Notes: generated from the letters alone by a model not told the origin. Shown: positions 7,171 through 16,344, counted from the first letter of the stretch. The stretch: DNA of 64,000 nt from Streptomyces sp. NBC_00271 (GCF_036178845.1 NZ_CP108070.1:4278001-4342000); one strand, 5' to 3'. Numbers and translations: made by a program.

Positions 7171-9804
7171 ATGTCCACGGACACGACGATGACGACGGCG
7201 GCGAACGCCACCGACGGCAACGCGCACACCATCGTGCTCGTCGGCCATGGCATGGTCGGCCAGCGCTTCCTCGAAGCGCTCGCCGAACGCGGCCTGACCG
7301 CCACGCACCGTGTGGTCGTGCTGTGCGAGGAGCCGCGCCCGGCGTACGACCGCGTCCAGCTCACCTCGTACTTCTCGGGCCGAACTCCGGAGGAACTTTC
7401 CCTCACCGACGCCGAGTTCATCACCACGCACGGCATCGAACTGCACCTCGGCGACCCGGCGGAGACGATCGACCGGGAGGCCAGGCAGGTCACCGCGCGC
7501 TCGGGTCTGGTCATCGCATACGACACCCTGGTCCTCGCCACCGGCTCGTACCCCTTCGTCCCGCCGGTGCCCGGCAAGGACGCCGAGGGCTGCTTCGTGT
7601 ACCGCACCATCGAGGACCTGCTCGCCATCGAGGAGTACGCGAAGGCACGGGCGACGACCGGTGCGGTGGTCGGCGGCGGCCTGCTCGGGCTCGAAGCCGC
7701 GGGCGCGCTGAAGGGGCTCGGACTGACCACGCACATCGTGGAGTTCGCTCCGCGTCTGATGCCCGTGCAGGTCGACGAGGGCGGCGGCGCGGCGCTCCTG
7801 CGCACCATCCAGGACATGGGCCTGAGCGTGCACACGGGCACGGGCACCCAGGAGATCGTCACCGGCGACGACGGCGCCGTGACCGGGATGAAGCTCTCCG
7901 ACGGCTCCGAACTCCCCACGGATCTCGTGGTGTTCTCGGCCGGCGTCCGCCCGCGCGACCAGCTCGCCCGAGACACCGGGCTCACGGTCGGCGAGCGCGG
8001 CGGCATCACGGTCGACGACCAGTGCCGCACTTCGGACCCGCAGGTGTTCGCGATCGGCGAGTGCGCCCTCGCCTCGGACGGCCGGGTGTACGGTCTGGTC
8101 GCGCCCGGCTACGAGATGGCCGAGACGGCCGCCGCGACGATCGCCGCGGACGAGGCCAGCTTCACGGGCGCCGACCTGTCCACGAAGTTGAAGCTGCTCG
8201 GCGTCGACGTCGCGTCCTTCGGCGACGCGCACGGCGCCACCTCCGACTGCCTCGACGTCGTCTACTCCGACTCGCGCTCGGGCACGTACAAGAAGCTGGT
8301 CATCGGCCGCGGCGGCGAACTGCTCGGCGGCATCCTGGTCGGCGACGCGGAGGCGTACGGCACCCTGCGGGCCTTCACCGGCTCCGTGCCGCCGATCGCC
8401 CCCGAGCAACTGGTGCTCCCGGCGAGCGCGGGCGCCCCGGTCGCGCTCGGCCCCTCCGCGCTCCCCGACTCCGCGGTCATCTGCTCCTGCCACAACGTCA
8501 CCAAGGGCACGATCCGCGGCGCGGTCACCGAGCACTCCTGCACCACCGTGCCCGAGGTCAAGAAATGCACCAAGGCCGGTACCGGCTGTGGGAGTTGCCT
8601 CAAGGTCCTCGGCCAGCTCGTCAACGAGGAACTGGAGGCGAGCGGGGTCGAGGTCGACCACGGCCTGTGCGGCTGCTTCTCCCAGACCCGCGAGGAGCTG
8701 TACGAGATCGCCCTCGCGCTGCGCATCCCCTCCTTCCAGGTCCTGCTGGACCGCTACGGCCATGAGGGCGCCCGGGGCGGCGAGGGCTGCGAGGTCTGCA
8801 AGCCGGCCGTCGCCTCGATCATCGCCTCCCTCGCCCCGACCATCGGCGCCAGCGGCTATGTCCTGGACGGCGAGCAGGCGGCTCTCCAGGACACCAACGA
8901 CCACTTCCTCGCCAACCTCCAGAAGAACGGCTCGTATTCGATCGTGCCGCGTGTCCCCGGCGGCGAGATCACCCCGGAGAAGCTGATCGTGATCGGTGAG
9001 GTGGCCCGGGACTTCGGCCTCTACACGAAGATCACGGGCGGCCAGCGCATCGACCTGTTCGGCGCGCGGGTCGAGCAACTCCCCCTCATCTGGGCCAGGT
9101 TGGTGGACGCGGGCTTCGAGTCCGGGCACGCGTACGGAAAGGCCCTGCGCACGGTCAAATCCTGCGTCGGCCAGACCTGGTGCCGCTACGGCGTCCAGGA
9201 CTCCGTCCGCATGGCGATCGACCTGGAGCTGCGCTACCGGGGGCTGCGCTCCCCGCACAAGCTCAAGTCGGCGGTCTCCGGGTGCGCCCGCGAGTGCGCC
9301 GAGGCCCAGTCCAAGGACTTCGGCGTGATCGCCACCGCGGGCGGCTGGAACCTCTACGTCGGCGGCAACGGCGGCGCCACCCCGCGCCACGCGGACCTGC
9401 TCGCACAGGACCTCTCGGACGCCGAACTCGTCCGCCTGATCGACCGGTTCCTGATGTTCTACATCCGCACGGCGGACCGCCTGGAGCGCACGTCGACCTG
9501 GCTGGAGCGGATTCCGGGCGGCCTGGACCACGTACGCGAGGTGGTCGTGGCGGACTCGCTCGGCATCTGCGAGGAACTGGAGTCACTGATGGCCGCGCAT
9601 GTCGCCGCCTACCGCGACGAGTGGGCCGAGACCATCAACGACCCCGAGAAGCTGGCCCGGTTCGTGTCCTTCGTGAACGCCCCGGACACCCCCGACCCGG
9701 TCGTCGGCTTCGTCCCCGAGCGCGACCAGATCAAGCCGGACCTGCCGCTGCTGAGCATCGGCCGCCGCCCCTCGGAAGCCCTGGAAGGAAGCGCCCAGCG
9801 ATGA
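7171..9804 (+). CDS. nirB: NAD(P)H nitrite reductase, large subunit
   Basis: 877 aa, normal length for NirB. It reduces nitrite to ammonium in the cytoplasm for nitrogen assimilation. Domain order: FAD/NAD(P)H oxidoreductase (about 15-330, LVGHGMVGQRFLE and VVGGGLLGLEAAG dinucleotide folds); BFD-like [2Fe-2S] region (CSCHNVTKGT, then KAGTGCGSC, about 438-480); two ferredoxin-like half-domains with the siroheme/[4Fe-4S] cysteines in KSCVGQTWCRYG (about 655-665) and SGCARECAEAQ (about 705-710). The ATG follows GACGGAGGCTCCTGA. Its stop overlaps the nirD start by 4 bp, so the subunits are co-translated. Regulation by GlnR is suggested by the upstream site. Confidence 0.97.
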   Translation: MSTDTTMTTAANATDGNAHTIVLVGHGMVGQRFLEALAERGLTATHRVVVLCEEPRPAYDRVQLTSYFSGRTPEELSLTDAEFITTHGIELHLGDPAETIDREARQVTARSGLVIAYDTLVLATGSYPFVPPVPGKDAEGCFVYRTIEDLLAIEEYAKARATTGAVVGGGLLGLEAAGALKGLGLTTHIVEFAPRLMPVQVDEGGGAALLRTIQDMGLSVHTGTGTQEIVTGDDGAVTGMKLSDGSELPTDLVVFSAGVRPRDQLARDTGLTVGERGGITVDDQCRTSDPQVFAIGECALASDGRVYGLVAPGYEMAETAAATIAADEASFTGADLSTKLKLLGVDVASFGDAHGATSDCLDVVYSDSRSGTYKKLVIGRGGELLGGILVGDAEAYGTLRAFTGSVPPIAPEQLVLPASAGAPVALGPSALPDSAVICSCHNVTKGTIRGAVTEHSCTTVPEVKKCTKAGTGCGSCLKVLGQLVNEELEASGVEVDHGLCGCFSQTREELYEIALALRIPSFQVLLDRYGHEGARGGEGCEVCKPAVASIIASLAPTIGASGYVLDGEQAALQDTNDHFLANLQKNGSYSIVPRVPGGEITPEKLIVIGEVARDFGLYTKITGGQRIDLFGARVEQLPLIWARLVDAGFESGHAYGKALRTVKSCVGQTWCRYGVQDSVRMAIDLELRYRGLRSPHKLKSAVSGCARECAEAQSKDFGVIATAGGWNLYVGGNGGATPRHADLLAQDLSDAELVRLIDRFLMFYIRTADRLERTSTWLERIPGGLDHVREVVVADSLGICEELESLMAAHVAAYRDEWAETINDPEKLARFVSFVNAPDTPDPVVGFVPERDQIKPDLPLLSIGRRPSEALEGSAQR

Positions 9805-10151
9805 CCCTGGCACCCGAAACGACCGCCCTCACCGTCCAACTGCGCCTGACGGACTCCTGGTTGGCACTCTGCGACCTGTCCGCGCTGACGCCGGGCCGCG
9901 GAGTCGCCGCCCTGCTCCCCGACGGCGGCCAGGCGGCCGTCTTCCTCGACCGCGCGGGCCGGATGTACGCCATCGACAACCGCGATCCGTTCAGCGGCGC
10001 GGCGGTCCTCTCCCGCGGCCTGATCGGCTCCCACCAGGGCCGCCCGTTCGTGGCCTCGCCCCTGCTGAAGCAGCGGTTCGACCTGGAGTCGGGCCGGTGC
10101 CTGGACGACGAGACGGTACGGGTGACGACGTACGAGGTCCGAATCACCTGA
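9801..10151 (+). CDS. nirD: Nitrite reductase, small subunit
   Basis: 116-aa Rieske-like small subunit that pairs with NirB. The fold is recognisable (WLALCDLSALTPGRGVAALL, AVFLDRAGRMYAIDNRDPFS, then GLIGSHQGRPFVASPLLKQ). The Rieske cluster ligands (CxH...CxxH) are absent, as is normal for NirD. The start is the ATGA overlap with nirB. A repeat run and a strong hairpin follow directly, so nirBD appears to be a two-gene unit. Confidence 0.95.
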   Translation: MTLAPETTALTVQLRLTDSWLALCDLSALTPGRGVAALLPDGGQAAVFLDRAGRMYAIDNRDPFSGAAVLSRGLIGSHQGRPFVASPLLKQRFDLESGRCLDDETVRVTTYEVRIT

Positions 10152-10214
10152 CGGCCGTTTCCTGACGGCCGTTTCCTGAAAGGCCGCTTCCTGACCGCCA
10201 CTTCCTGACGGCCG
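10146..10214 (+). repeat. Five imperfect 14-bp tandem repeats after nirD
   Basis: Units with core TTTCCTGACGGCCG begin at 10146 (partial), 10158, 10172, 10187 and 10201, starting across the nirD stop codon. The last unit supplies part of the left arm of the nirD terminator, so the array looks like duplication of the stop-codon and terminator margin. Confidence 0.8.
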
Positions 10215-10253
10215 GGGTGACCGGGACCTCCTCACGCCCGCCGGTCACCCCGG
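10212..10253 (+). terminator. nirD: nirBD terminator
   Basis: A perfect 13-bp stem, CCGGGGTGACCGG (10212-10224) with CCGGTCACCCCGG (10241-10253), and a 16-nt loop, followed by TCTTACTT. It separates nirBD from the TetR gene. Confidence 0.85.
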
Positions 10254-10259
10254 TCTTAC

Positions 10260-10270
10260 TTGACCGATCA
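10260..10270 (+). promoter_or_regulatory. Candidate TetR operator half-site, autoregulatory
   Basis: TTGACCGATCA lies 26 bp before the TetR start. The 10-mer TTGACCGATC recurs inverted (GATCGGTCAA) in front of the SDR gene at 10916-10931. Confidence 0.55.
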
Positions 10271-10295
10271 TTCTCGATTGCCCTACGGTCGCCCC

Positions 10296-10880
10296 ATGGC
10301 CAGGACCAAGGAGTTCGACCCGGACGCCGCGCTGCAGTCGGCCCTGGAGCTGTTCTGGCGGCGCGGCTACGAGGCGACATCCATGACGCACCTCGTCGAG
10401 CACCTGGGCGTCGGCCGGGCCAGCATCTACGCGACCTTCGGCAACAAGCACGAGCTGTATCTGAAGGCACTGGACCGCTACCAGCAGGCGCGCAATCCGC
10501 AGCTCCTGCGGGAGCTCTCCCAGCCGGGTCCCGCACTGCCCGCCGTACGAGCGGTGGTACGCCGCTTCGCGACCGAGGCGACGACCGAGGGAAGGCGCCT
10601 GAGCGGCTGTTTCGTCACCAACACGGCCGCCGAACTGGCACCCCACGACACGGCCGCGGCCCGCCGCGTCGAGCGCAACTGGGACCACCTCGAGACCCTG
10701 CTGCACTCGGCCCTGGTCCGCGCGCAGGCCCAGGACGAACTGCCCGCCGACCGCGACCCGCTCGCCCTCGCCCGCATGCTGCTGGTCCTGATGCAGGGCC
10801 TACGGGTGGTGGGCAAGGCGTCCGCGGACCCGGCCCGGGTCCAGGACGCGGCGGAACAGGCACTGACGCTGCTCGACTGA
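10296..10880 (+). CDS. TetR-family transcriptional regulator
   Basis: 194 aa. N-terminal helix-turn-helix about residues 8-55 (ALELFWRRGYEATSMTHLVE, then GVGRASIYATFGNKHELYLK) with a C-terminal ligand domain of the TetR_C_6/YcdC-like type. The start at 10296 gives the usual MARTKEFD opening. The divided palindrome ACCGATC/GATCGGT occurs before this gene and before the SDR gene 66 bp downstream. It probably represses itself and that oxidoreductase until an unknown small molecule binds. Confidence 0.93.
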   Translation: MARTKEFDPDAALQSALELFWRRGYEATSMTHLVEHLGVGRASIYATFGNKHELYLKALDRYQQARNPQLLRELSQPGPALPAVRAVVRRFATEATTEGRRLSGCFVTNTAAELAPHDTAAARRVERNWDHLETLLHSALVRAQAQDELPADRDPLALARMLLVLMQGLRVVGKASADPARVQDAAEQALTLLD

Positions 10881-10915
10881 AGACCACATTCCAAGGCCCG
10901 CGCGCGCCTTCATAC

Positions 10916-10931
10916 TGAACCGATCGGTCAA
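10916..10931 (+). promoter_or_regulatory. Candidate TetR operator before the SDR gene
   Basis: Contains the perfect 10-bp palindrome ACCGATCGGT (10919-10928) within TGAACCGATCGGTCAA. It lies 16 bp before the SDR start, where a bound repressor would block transcription or initiation. Confidence 0.65.
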
Positions 10932-10946
10932 ATAAGGGGATCCGGA

Positions 10947-11711
10947 ATGACCACACGCTTCTCGGGAAAGACCGCCCTCGTCACGGGCGCCGGATCCGGC
11001 ATAGGCCGGACCACCGCCCTGGCGTTCGCCGCGGAGGGCGCGCAGGTGGTCGTCGCCGGCCGCACCGCCGCATCGCTCGACGAGACGGTCGCGCTGATCG
11101 AGGCCCGGGCTGGAAAGGCGCTGGCAGTGACCGCGGACGTGTCACGCTCGGACGAGGTGCACGCCCTCGTCGAGGCGGCCGTCGACCGTTTCGGCTCCCT
11201 GGACGTGGCGGTGAACAACGCGGCCGTCTTCCACGGCGGAACACCGCTGGCCGACCTCCCGGAGGCCGACTGGCACGCCGAACTGGACATCAACGTCACC
11301 GGCGTGTTCCTCGCCCTTCAGGCGGAGATCCGGCAGATGCGGACGCAGCCGTCCGGCGGCGCGATCGTCAATCTCGCCTCCACCATCGGCCTGCACACCC
11401 GCCGCCCGGGCGTCGCCGCCTACGCCGCCGCCAAGGCCGCCGTCACCGCGCTGTCCCGCGCCGCGGCCCTCGACCACATCGGCGACGGAGTCAGGATCAA
11501 CGTCGTCAGCCCCGGCGCCGCCGCCACCACGATGTCACTGCGGCCGGGCGAGTCGGAGGCCGAGCGGGTGGAGCGGGCACGTCACGAACTGCCGTTGGGC
11601 CGTGTGTCGAAGACCGAGGAAGTGGCGGCGGCCGTCCTCTACCTGGCGTCGGACGACGCGGCGTCGATCGTGGGCACGGACCTGGTGGTGGACAGCGGAG
11701 GCACCCTCTGA
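10947..11711 (+). CDS. Short-chain dehydrogenase/reductase
   Basis: 254-aa classical SDR. The cofactor loop TGAGSGIGR is at about 12-20, NNAAV at about 90, the catalytic Ser in NLASTIG near 145, and the catalytic YxxxK in AAYAAAKAAV near 158-162. The closing GTDLVVDSGGTL is typical of the FabG-like group. It is probably cytosolic, NAD(P)-dependent, with unknown substrate. It is likely the target of the upstream TetR protein given the shared operator-like sequence. It converges on the next SDR with 40 bp between stops. Confidence 0.93.
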   Translation: MTTRFSGKTALVTGAGSGIGRTTALAFAAEGAQVVVAGRTAASLDETVALIEARAGKALAVTADVSRSDEVHALVEAAVDRFGSLDVAVNNAAVFHGGTPLADLPEADWHAELDINVTGVFLALQAEIRQMRTQPSGGAIVNLASTIGLHTRRPGVAAYAAAKAAVTALSRAAALDHIGDGVRINVVSPGAAATTMSLRPGESEAERVERARHELPLGRVSKTEEVAAAVLYLASDDAASIVGTDLVVDSGGTL

Positions 11712-11751
11712 CGCGGGCCTGACGTGGGACGGACACGGGCCGGGCCTCAGC

Positions 11752-12693
11752 TCACTTCAGCGCGAGAGCCTCATACGTCACGCCGGTGAGCTGCTCGGAG
11801 GCGCTCCAGAGGCGCTCGCCGACGGCGTCGCTGCGCGTCCACCCGGCCCGCCAGGAGCTCGCGGGCGCGCCGCGCCACATCGCGAACGAGGGTCCGGTGA
11901 AGGAGTCGGGCCGTACACCGGGCGCGGTGGCGGCGTACAGCGTGGGCAGGGCCCCGGCGTCCGGGCTCTGCGCGAGGAGCCGGTTCCCGATCTCCATGAC
12001 CCGCTCGGCGCCCTTGCGCCCCGCGAGTTTCGGCCCGGCGGTCTGGAGGTTGGTGGAGGCGTACCCGGGGTGGGCGGCGGCAGCGACGACATCGGACCCG
12101 ACACCGGCCAGCCGGCGCGCCAGCTCGTGGGTGAACAGAAGATTGGCGCTCTTGGACCGCCCGTAGGCGACCCAGCGCCGATACCCGCCGCGCTTGCTGT
12201 CGAGGTCGCGGATGTCGATATTGGCGAGCACGTGGAACATGCTCGACACGGTCACGACGCGGGCGCCCGGGGTGGCGAGCAGCGCGGGAAGCAGCAGCCC
12301 GGTGAGGGCGAAGTGCCCCAGATGATTGACCCCGAACTGAGTCTCGAACCCATCAGAGGTGCGCGCGAACGGCAGGGCCATGACCCCGGCGTTGTTGACC
12401 AGCACGTCGAGCCGCTCGCCGTAGACGAGGTCGAACATCGCCGCGAACTCCGCCACGGAATCGAGATCCCCGAGGTCCAGCCGTACGAACTCGACGTCCG
12501 CGCCGGGTACTTCGGAGGCGATCCGGTCCCCGGCCTCACTCCCCCGCGCCTCGCTCCGGCAGGCGAGTACGACCCGCGCCCCGCGCCGCGCCAGCTCACG
12601 CGCCGTGACGAACCCGATCCCGCTGTTGGCCCCGGTGACGACGGCCGTACGGCCACGCTGATCAGGGATGTCACTCACATTCCACCCGGCCAT
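11752..12693 (-). CDS. SDR-family oxidoreductase (WW-oxidoreductase/retinol dehydrogenase type)
   Basis: 313 aa from the ATG at 12693, chosen for the GGAGAGGGG site ahead of MAGWNVSDIPDQ; an in-frame start 21 bp further upstream is possible. The cofactor loop TGANSGIG is near residue 23, NNAGVMALPF near 95, and the catalytic YxxxK in AYGRSKSANLLF. This larger SDR subgroup is common in actinobacteria and of unknown substrate. It lies 42 bp downstream of the stop of the FtsX-type permease, but on the same strand upstream of nothing else, so it may be the first or only gene of its own unit. Confidence 0.9.
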   Translation of the reverse strand: MAGWNVSDIPDQRGRTAVVTGANSGIGFVTARELARRGARVVLACRSEARGSEAGDRIASEVPGADVEFVRLDLGDLDSVAEFAAMFDLVYGERLDVLVNNAGVMALPFARTSDGFETQFGVNHLGHFALTGLLLPALLATPGARVVTVSSMFHVLANIDIRDLDSKRGGYRRWVAYGRSKSANLLFTHELARRLAGVGSDVVAAAAHPGYASTNLQTAGPKLAGRKGAERVMEIGNRLLAQSPDAGALPTLYAATAPGVRPDSFTGPSFAMWRGAPASSWRAGWTRSDAVGERLWSASEQLTGVTYEALALK

Positions 12694-12735
12694 GCCCAGA
12701 CCCCTCTCCACCACTGCTCGTCACTCACCGTACGC

Positions 12736-15021
12736 TCAGTCTCGCCGGATCAACTCGGGATCAATCCTCCGCCCCACAAGCGGCAACGCGCCCACGGCGG
12801 CGACGACCAGCACCCCGACCGCACACGCGAGCAGCAACGGAACCCCACCCCCGTCCCAGAAGACGGCCCCACCCCCGGTGACCAGATAACTCGACTCGGC
12901 CATCTTCCCCACCACCACCGCCAACACCAACCCCACAGCCAACGGCAACACCACCTGCACCACCTGCACAGCCCGCAAGGTCCGCGCCCGCGCCCCCAGC
13001 AGGGCCAACGCAGTAACCTGCGGCCGCCGCTCGACGGCCCGGTCGGTGGCAGCGACGAGGTAGGCGGCCACACCGATGATCAGGCCGAGGATCATGCCTA
13101 CGGCCAGGAGGGTTTTTACGACGGTGATCTGTTGGAGGGCGAGGACCTGCAATCCCTGAGGCAGGACGATCGCAGTGGGGGCGGCGGCGGCGATGCCGTC
13201 GAGGACACGGCCTACAGTCTGGAAGTCAGAGTCGCTGATCAGGGTGAGAGTGGCACTCTCCGGGCGAGTGGCCCGCGGCAGCATCGACGGCGGCACCAGG
13301 ATCGCTCCGGTGCTGATCACCTGGGTGTCCACGGGGTCGTGGAAGCGAACCTTCTGATGCGGCACGGTGAGCTTCAGGTCACGGGTGTGCCGCCCGCCCC
13401 GCATGGCGTAAGAGACAGCGTCTCCTGCCCGGATGCTCTCCTGAACCTGCGTGGAATCCCACAGCCACAGAGGCCGACCGTCCACGCACCCTTCGACCGC
13501 CCGCACCGCCCTGCGCAGTTGACTGCAAGTAGCCACCACCGCGTTGGCTCTCGGCGCCGTCACCGCATCGTCGCCGCGCTCGGACTGCATGGCAACGATG
13601 TGCGCCCGCAGGTCTGGCAGGTTTTCGAGTGCCTGTTGCTGGGACGCGTCAGTCTGCTCAAGCAGCACGTCGTACCGCTGGACGGGCGAGGTGTTCTTGG
13701 AGACCTGGTTCAGCTCGATGAGCACACCTTGTGCAAGCGAAGCCACGAAGACCAGCAGAACGAGACCCGTCGCCACCCGAAGCGCGCCACCCGGCTCGGC
13801 CTCGTTACGCCGCATCGCGAGGCTGAGGGACAGCGACTGCGTTGAGCGCGCCGTCCGTCGAGCCAGGTACCGGGACAGCGCGGGAAGTGACAGCGCGAGC
13901 CCCGCACCGACCAGAATCACCGCCGATGGCACGAGCACCGAGGACAGTGCCGTGCTCGTGGGTGCATGCCCGGTGGCTCCGGCGATGCAATAGCCCGTCA
14001 GAATGCCCATGCCCGCGGTCAACGGAAGAAATCCCCACCTCGACGGCGGCTTCTCCACCGCGCTGCGCCGGACAGCCAGCGGGTTTGCTGCTGCCTTACG
14101 TGCGCTGGCGCGGCCTACAAACCAGGCGAGCGCTGGACAGCCCACGAGGCACACCAGAAGCGTCGAGGCGGACAAGGCCCCATCGGCCGGGTACCACTTG
14201 AACCCGGGCAGACCGATCCGCGAGACGAGTTGGTTCACGACCTCGTACTCGCCAAGACCCAGAACAGCACCCACGCCCGCCGCCGCGACTGTCTCGGCGG
14301 CGTTCACCCGTTGAGTACCCTTCACGCTCAGCCCCAACAGGCGGAGGGCGGCCAGTCGACGTGTCCGTTCGGCCGCAGAGAGACGTGCGCACACGGAGAG
14401 GAAGACTGCGAGGGGGAGCAGCACGACTGCGGCCATCGTGAAACGGACGATGTCGAGAGTGGAGGCCTCCACAGTGGGGTCCGGCGCATAGTCTGTGCCC
14501 CACTGCTTCACGGGGTAGCCATCTGGCAGTTCGGCACGGGCCATGCCCACGTATGCGACGATTTCATCCGAACGAGCCAGCCCTTGAGCTCCGATCAGCC
14601 CAGCCTCTTTGCCCGGAAATCGCTGCGCCAACGCCGGTTCGTCTCGCAGCAGTCGATGCAGACGGGGAGAGACGATCACCTGGCCATCTCGTGGGATCGA
14701 CTTCAGGCCGGGCGGCGGTTCGATGGACTTCGTCCCACGTGCGATGAAGATCCGGGTGAGAGGGGCTGCGCCATAGGGGTCGGTGCGGCTGAGAGTCAGC
14801 GGAAAACCATCGCGAATCGACTGGCCGGACCGATCCCGCGGGACGACGGGCTGCCGGCCTGCGATGCGCCCGTCCTGCGCCGCGATGATTCCGGGAATGG
14901 CGAGCACGATGGCCAGACAGCACACACCGAGCGATCCACCCACCGCCATGAGCACGAATCGCGTACGGTTGCCACGCCCGCTGCCGAGCAACAACCGCAG
15001 CCCCAAGAGGAGTTCCTTCAC
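12736..15021 (-). CDS. FtsX-type ABC transporter permease
   Basis: 761 aa, ten or so membrane helices in two FtsX/MacB-like blocks: helix 1 at about 20-45, three helices near 220-320, three near 345-440 and a final three near 640-750, with a large extracytoplasmic region between the first two helices. It is the membrane partner of the ATPase encoded just upstream (4-bp ATGA overlap at 15018-15021). Such pairs export peptides or act in mechanotransmission and antimicrobial-peptide resistance; the cargo is unknown. Codons between about 13100 and 15000 are visibly less G/C-biased at third positions than in neighbours, hinting at transfer. Confidence 0.9.
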   Translation of the reverse strand: MKELLLGLRLLLGSGRGNRTRFVLMAVGGSLGVCCLAIVLAIPGIIAAQDGRIAGRQPVVPRDRSGQSIRDGFPLTLSRTDPYGAAPLTRIFIARGTKSIEPPPGLKSIPRDGQVIVSPRLHRLLRDEPALAQRFPGKEAGLIGAQGLARSDEIVAYVGMARAELPDGYPVKQWGTDYAPDPTVEASTLDIVRFTMAAVVLLPLAVFLSVCARLSAAERTRRLAALRLLGLSVKGTQRVNAAETVAAAGVGAVLGLGEYEVVNQLVSRIGLPGFKWYPADGALSASTLLVCLVGCPALAWFVGRASARKAAANPLAVRRSAVEKPPSRWGFLPLTAGMGILTGYCIAGATGHAPTSTALSSVLVPSAVILVGAGLALSLPALSRYLARRTARSTQSLSLSLAMRRNEAEPGGALRVATGLVLLVFVASLAQGVLIELNQVSKNTSPVQRYDVLLEQTDASQQQALENLPDLRAHIVAMQSERGDDAVTAPRANAVVATCSQLRRAVRAVEGCVDGRPLWLWDSTQVQESIRAGDAVSYAMRGGRHTRDLKLTVPHQKVRFHDPVDTQVISTGAILVPPSMLPRATRPESATLTLISDSDFQTVGRVLDGIAAAAPTAIVLPQGLQVLALQQITVVKTLLAVGMILGLIIGVAAYLVAATDRAVERRPQVTALALLGARARTLRAVQVVQVVLPLAVGLVLAVVVGKMAESSYLVTGGGAVFWDGGGVPLLLACAVGVLVVAAVGALPLVGRRIDPELIRRD

Positions 15022-15713
15022 GCCATGTCCTGTTCTCGGGCAAGCACACCGTCGGACATCGTGTAGCGGCTGTCCGCACGAGCCGCCACCTTCGGGTCGT
15101 GGGTAACGAGGACCACCGCCGTACCCTGCGATCTTGCGAGGGTGAGGAATTCCTGCAGCACGGTGGCGGCATTGGCGCTGTCGAGCGATCCGGTCGGCTC
15201 GTCGGCGAATACCACGGTGGGCCGATGCACGAGGGCGCGTGCTACGGCGACCCGCTGGTTCTGACCGCCCGACACCTGTGAGGGGCGCCGCTCCCGCAGT
15301 TCGGCAAGCCCCAGCCGTCCCAGCACCTCTCCTGCGGCGGCGAGGGCCTTGGCCTTGCGCTGCCCGGCCAGCCGAAGCGGCAAGGCGGCGTTCTCCTCCA
15401 CGGTCAGTTCGGGCAGCAACTCACCGTGCTGGAAGACGAATCCGAAGCGGTCACGGCGCAGGGCACTGAGTTCGTCGTCTCCGAGTGTGCCCAATGGTTG
15501 TCCTTCGAAGCGGACTTCGCCGCCCACGACGGGCAACACTCCTGCCAGGCAGTACAGGAGGGAGGATTTGCCCGAACCGCTCTGCCCGCTGATAGCCACA
15601 ACCTCGCCCTGGCTGAGCGCAATGGAAGCGCCCCTGACAGCGTGCGACTGCCCGTAGAAGAGATCGATCGCTCTGGCCGACAGGACTTCTGACGTACTGA
15701 TGTGAGCCTCCAA
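15018..15713 (-). CDS. ABC transporter ATP-binding protein (MacB/LolD type)
   Basis: 231 aa. Walker A SGQSGSGKSSLLY (about 41-53), Q-loop FVFQHGELLPEL (about 92), signature VSGGQNQRVAVARAL (about 146), Walker B TVVFADEPTGSLD (about 167) and switch His in VTHDPKVA. Sequence and length match ATPases that drive FtsX-fold permeases, and its stop overlaps the start of such a permease. A small secreted protein is encoded 60 bp upstream on the same strand, separated by a hairpin that could be a partial terminator. Confidence 0.94.
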   Translation of the reverse strand: MEAHISTSEVLSARAIDLFYGQSHAVRGASIALSQGEVVAISGQSGSGKSSLLYCLAGVLPVVGGEVRFEGQPLGTLGDDELSALRRDRFGFVFQHGELLPELTVEENAALPLRLAGQRKAKALAAAGEVLGRLGLAELRERRPSQVSGGQNQRVAVARALVHRPTVVFADEPTGSLDSANAATVLQEFLTLARSQGTAVVLVTHDPKVAARADSRYTMSDGVLAREQDMA

Positions 15714-15730
15714 GTAAGGCGGGAAGGAAC

Positions 15731-15754
15731 GGACCCGGGCCTACGCCCGGGTCC
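15731..15754 (-). terminator. Hairpin between the small secreted protein and the ABC genes
   Basis: GGACCCGGGC (15731-15740), loop CTAC, GCCCGGGTCC (15745-15754): a perfect 10-bp stem just after the stop of the gene at 15774. It may end that transcript or reduce read-through into the ABC genes. Confidence 0.7.
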
Positions 15755-15773
15755 TGGGCATCGGACAATCCGC

Positions 15774-16184
15774 CTACGGCTTGAAGTGGTTTGTGAATGA
15801 GCAGTTGTCCGGTCGGAGGGATCCTCGATCACGACAGGCGCGCAGATCTGCGTCGTCGGTGTACTGCTGGGCCCCGTCCCAGTTCAGGTGGTGCATGAAC
15901 ACCGTCTGCCGCTGCTTGCCGTTGTAGCGAACCCAGTCATGCCCTTCGACGCGAACCTGCATATAGACGTTGTGACCGTCACTGGCCGAGGCATCCCTGA
16001 GGTGCCCAGTCCATTCGAAGGCACCACGATTCTGACCGGCCGCATTAAACCTGTACTGCCCCCTGTCGAAGGTCACGCCAGTCGGAGTCATTTGCGGCAG
16101 GTCATGCCAAGACCCCGCCATCGCCGTCCCAGCTCCCGCCAGAAACACCCCCGCCGCCACCACGCCAACCATCGCCGTCTTCAT
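15774..16184 (-). CDS. Small secreted protein of unknown function
   Basis: 136 aa. A clear signal peptide (MKTAMVGVVAAGVFLAGAGT, cleavage probably after TAMA) precedes a roughly 110-residue mature domain rich in aromatic and polar residues, with two Cys near the end (LRACRDRG and DNCSFTNHF) that could form a disulfide. I do not recognise the family. The start follows GCAGAGAGGTGAGAG. It sits ahead of the ABC exporter genes on the same strand, with a hairpin between; it could be a sensor, target or protector for that exporter, which is inference from position only. Confidence 0.75.
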   Translation of the reverse strand: MKTAMVGVVAAGVFLAGAGTAMAGSWHDLPQMTPTGVTFDRGQYRFNAAGQNRGAFEWTGHLRDASASDGHNVYMQVRVEGHDWVRYNGKQRQTVFMHHLNWDGAQQYTDDADLRACRDRGSLRPDNCSFTNHFKP

Positions 16185-16344
16185 CTCTCACCTCTCTGCC
16201 TCCCAACGACCCCACCGGCCCCCAGGAGTTACAGAAGGTAATGGATCAGTAACGTGCTGAATCCTTTGGCCTACGAATCGCCATCCCATCAGGTGATCCA
16301 GAAGCACGAGAAGCGCGAGCAGGTGCCGAGCTCGTCGGCCGGCG

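Noticed and set aside
7060..9531. 823-codon open frame antisense to nirB
   Set aside because: It follows the third-position G/C pattern of nirB on the other strand, has an Arg/Gly/Asp-biased composition and no recognisable domain. A shadow frame of a G+C-rich gene.
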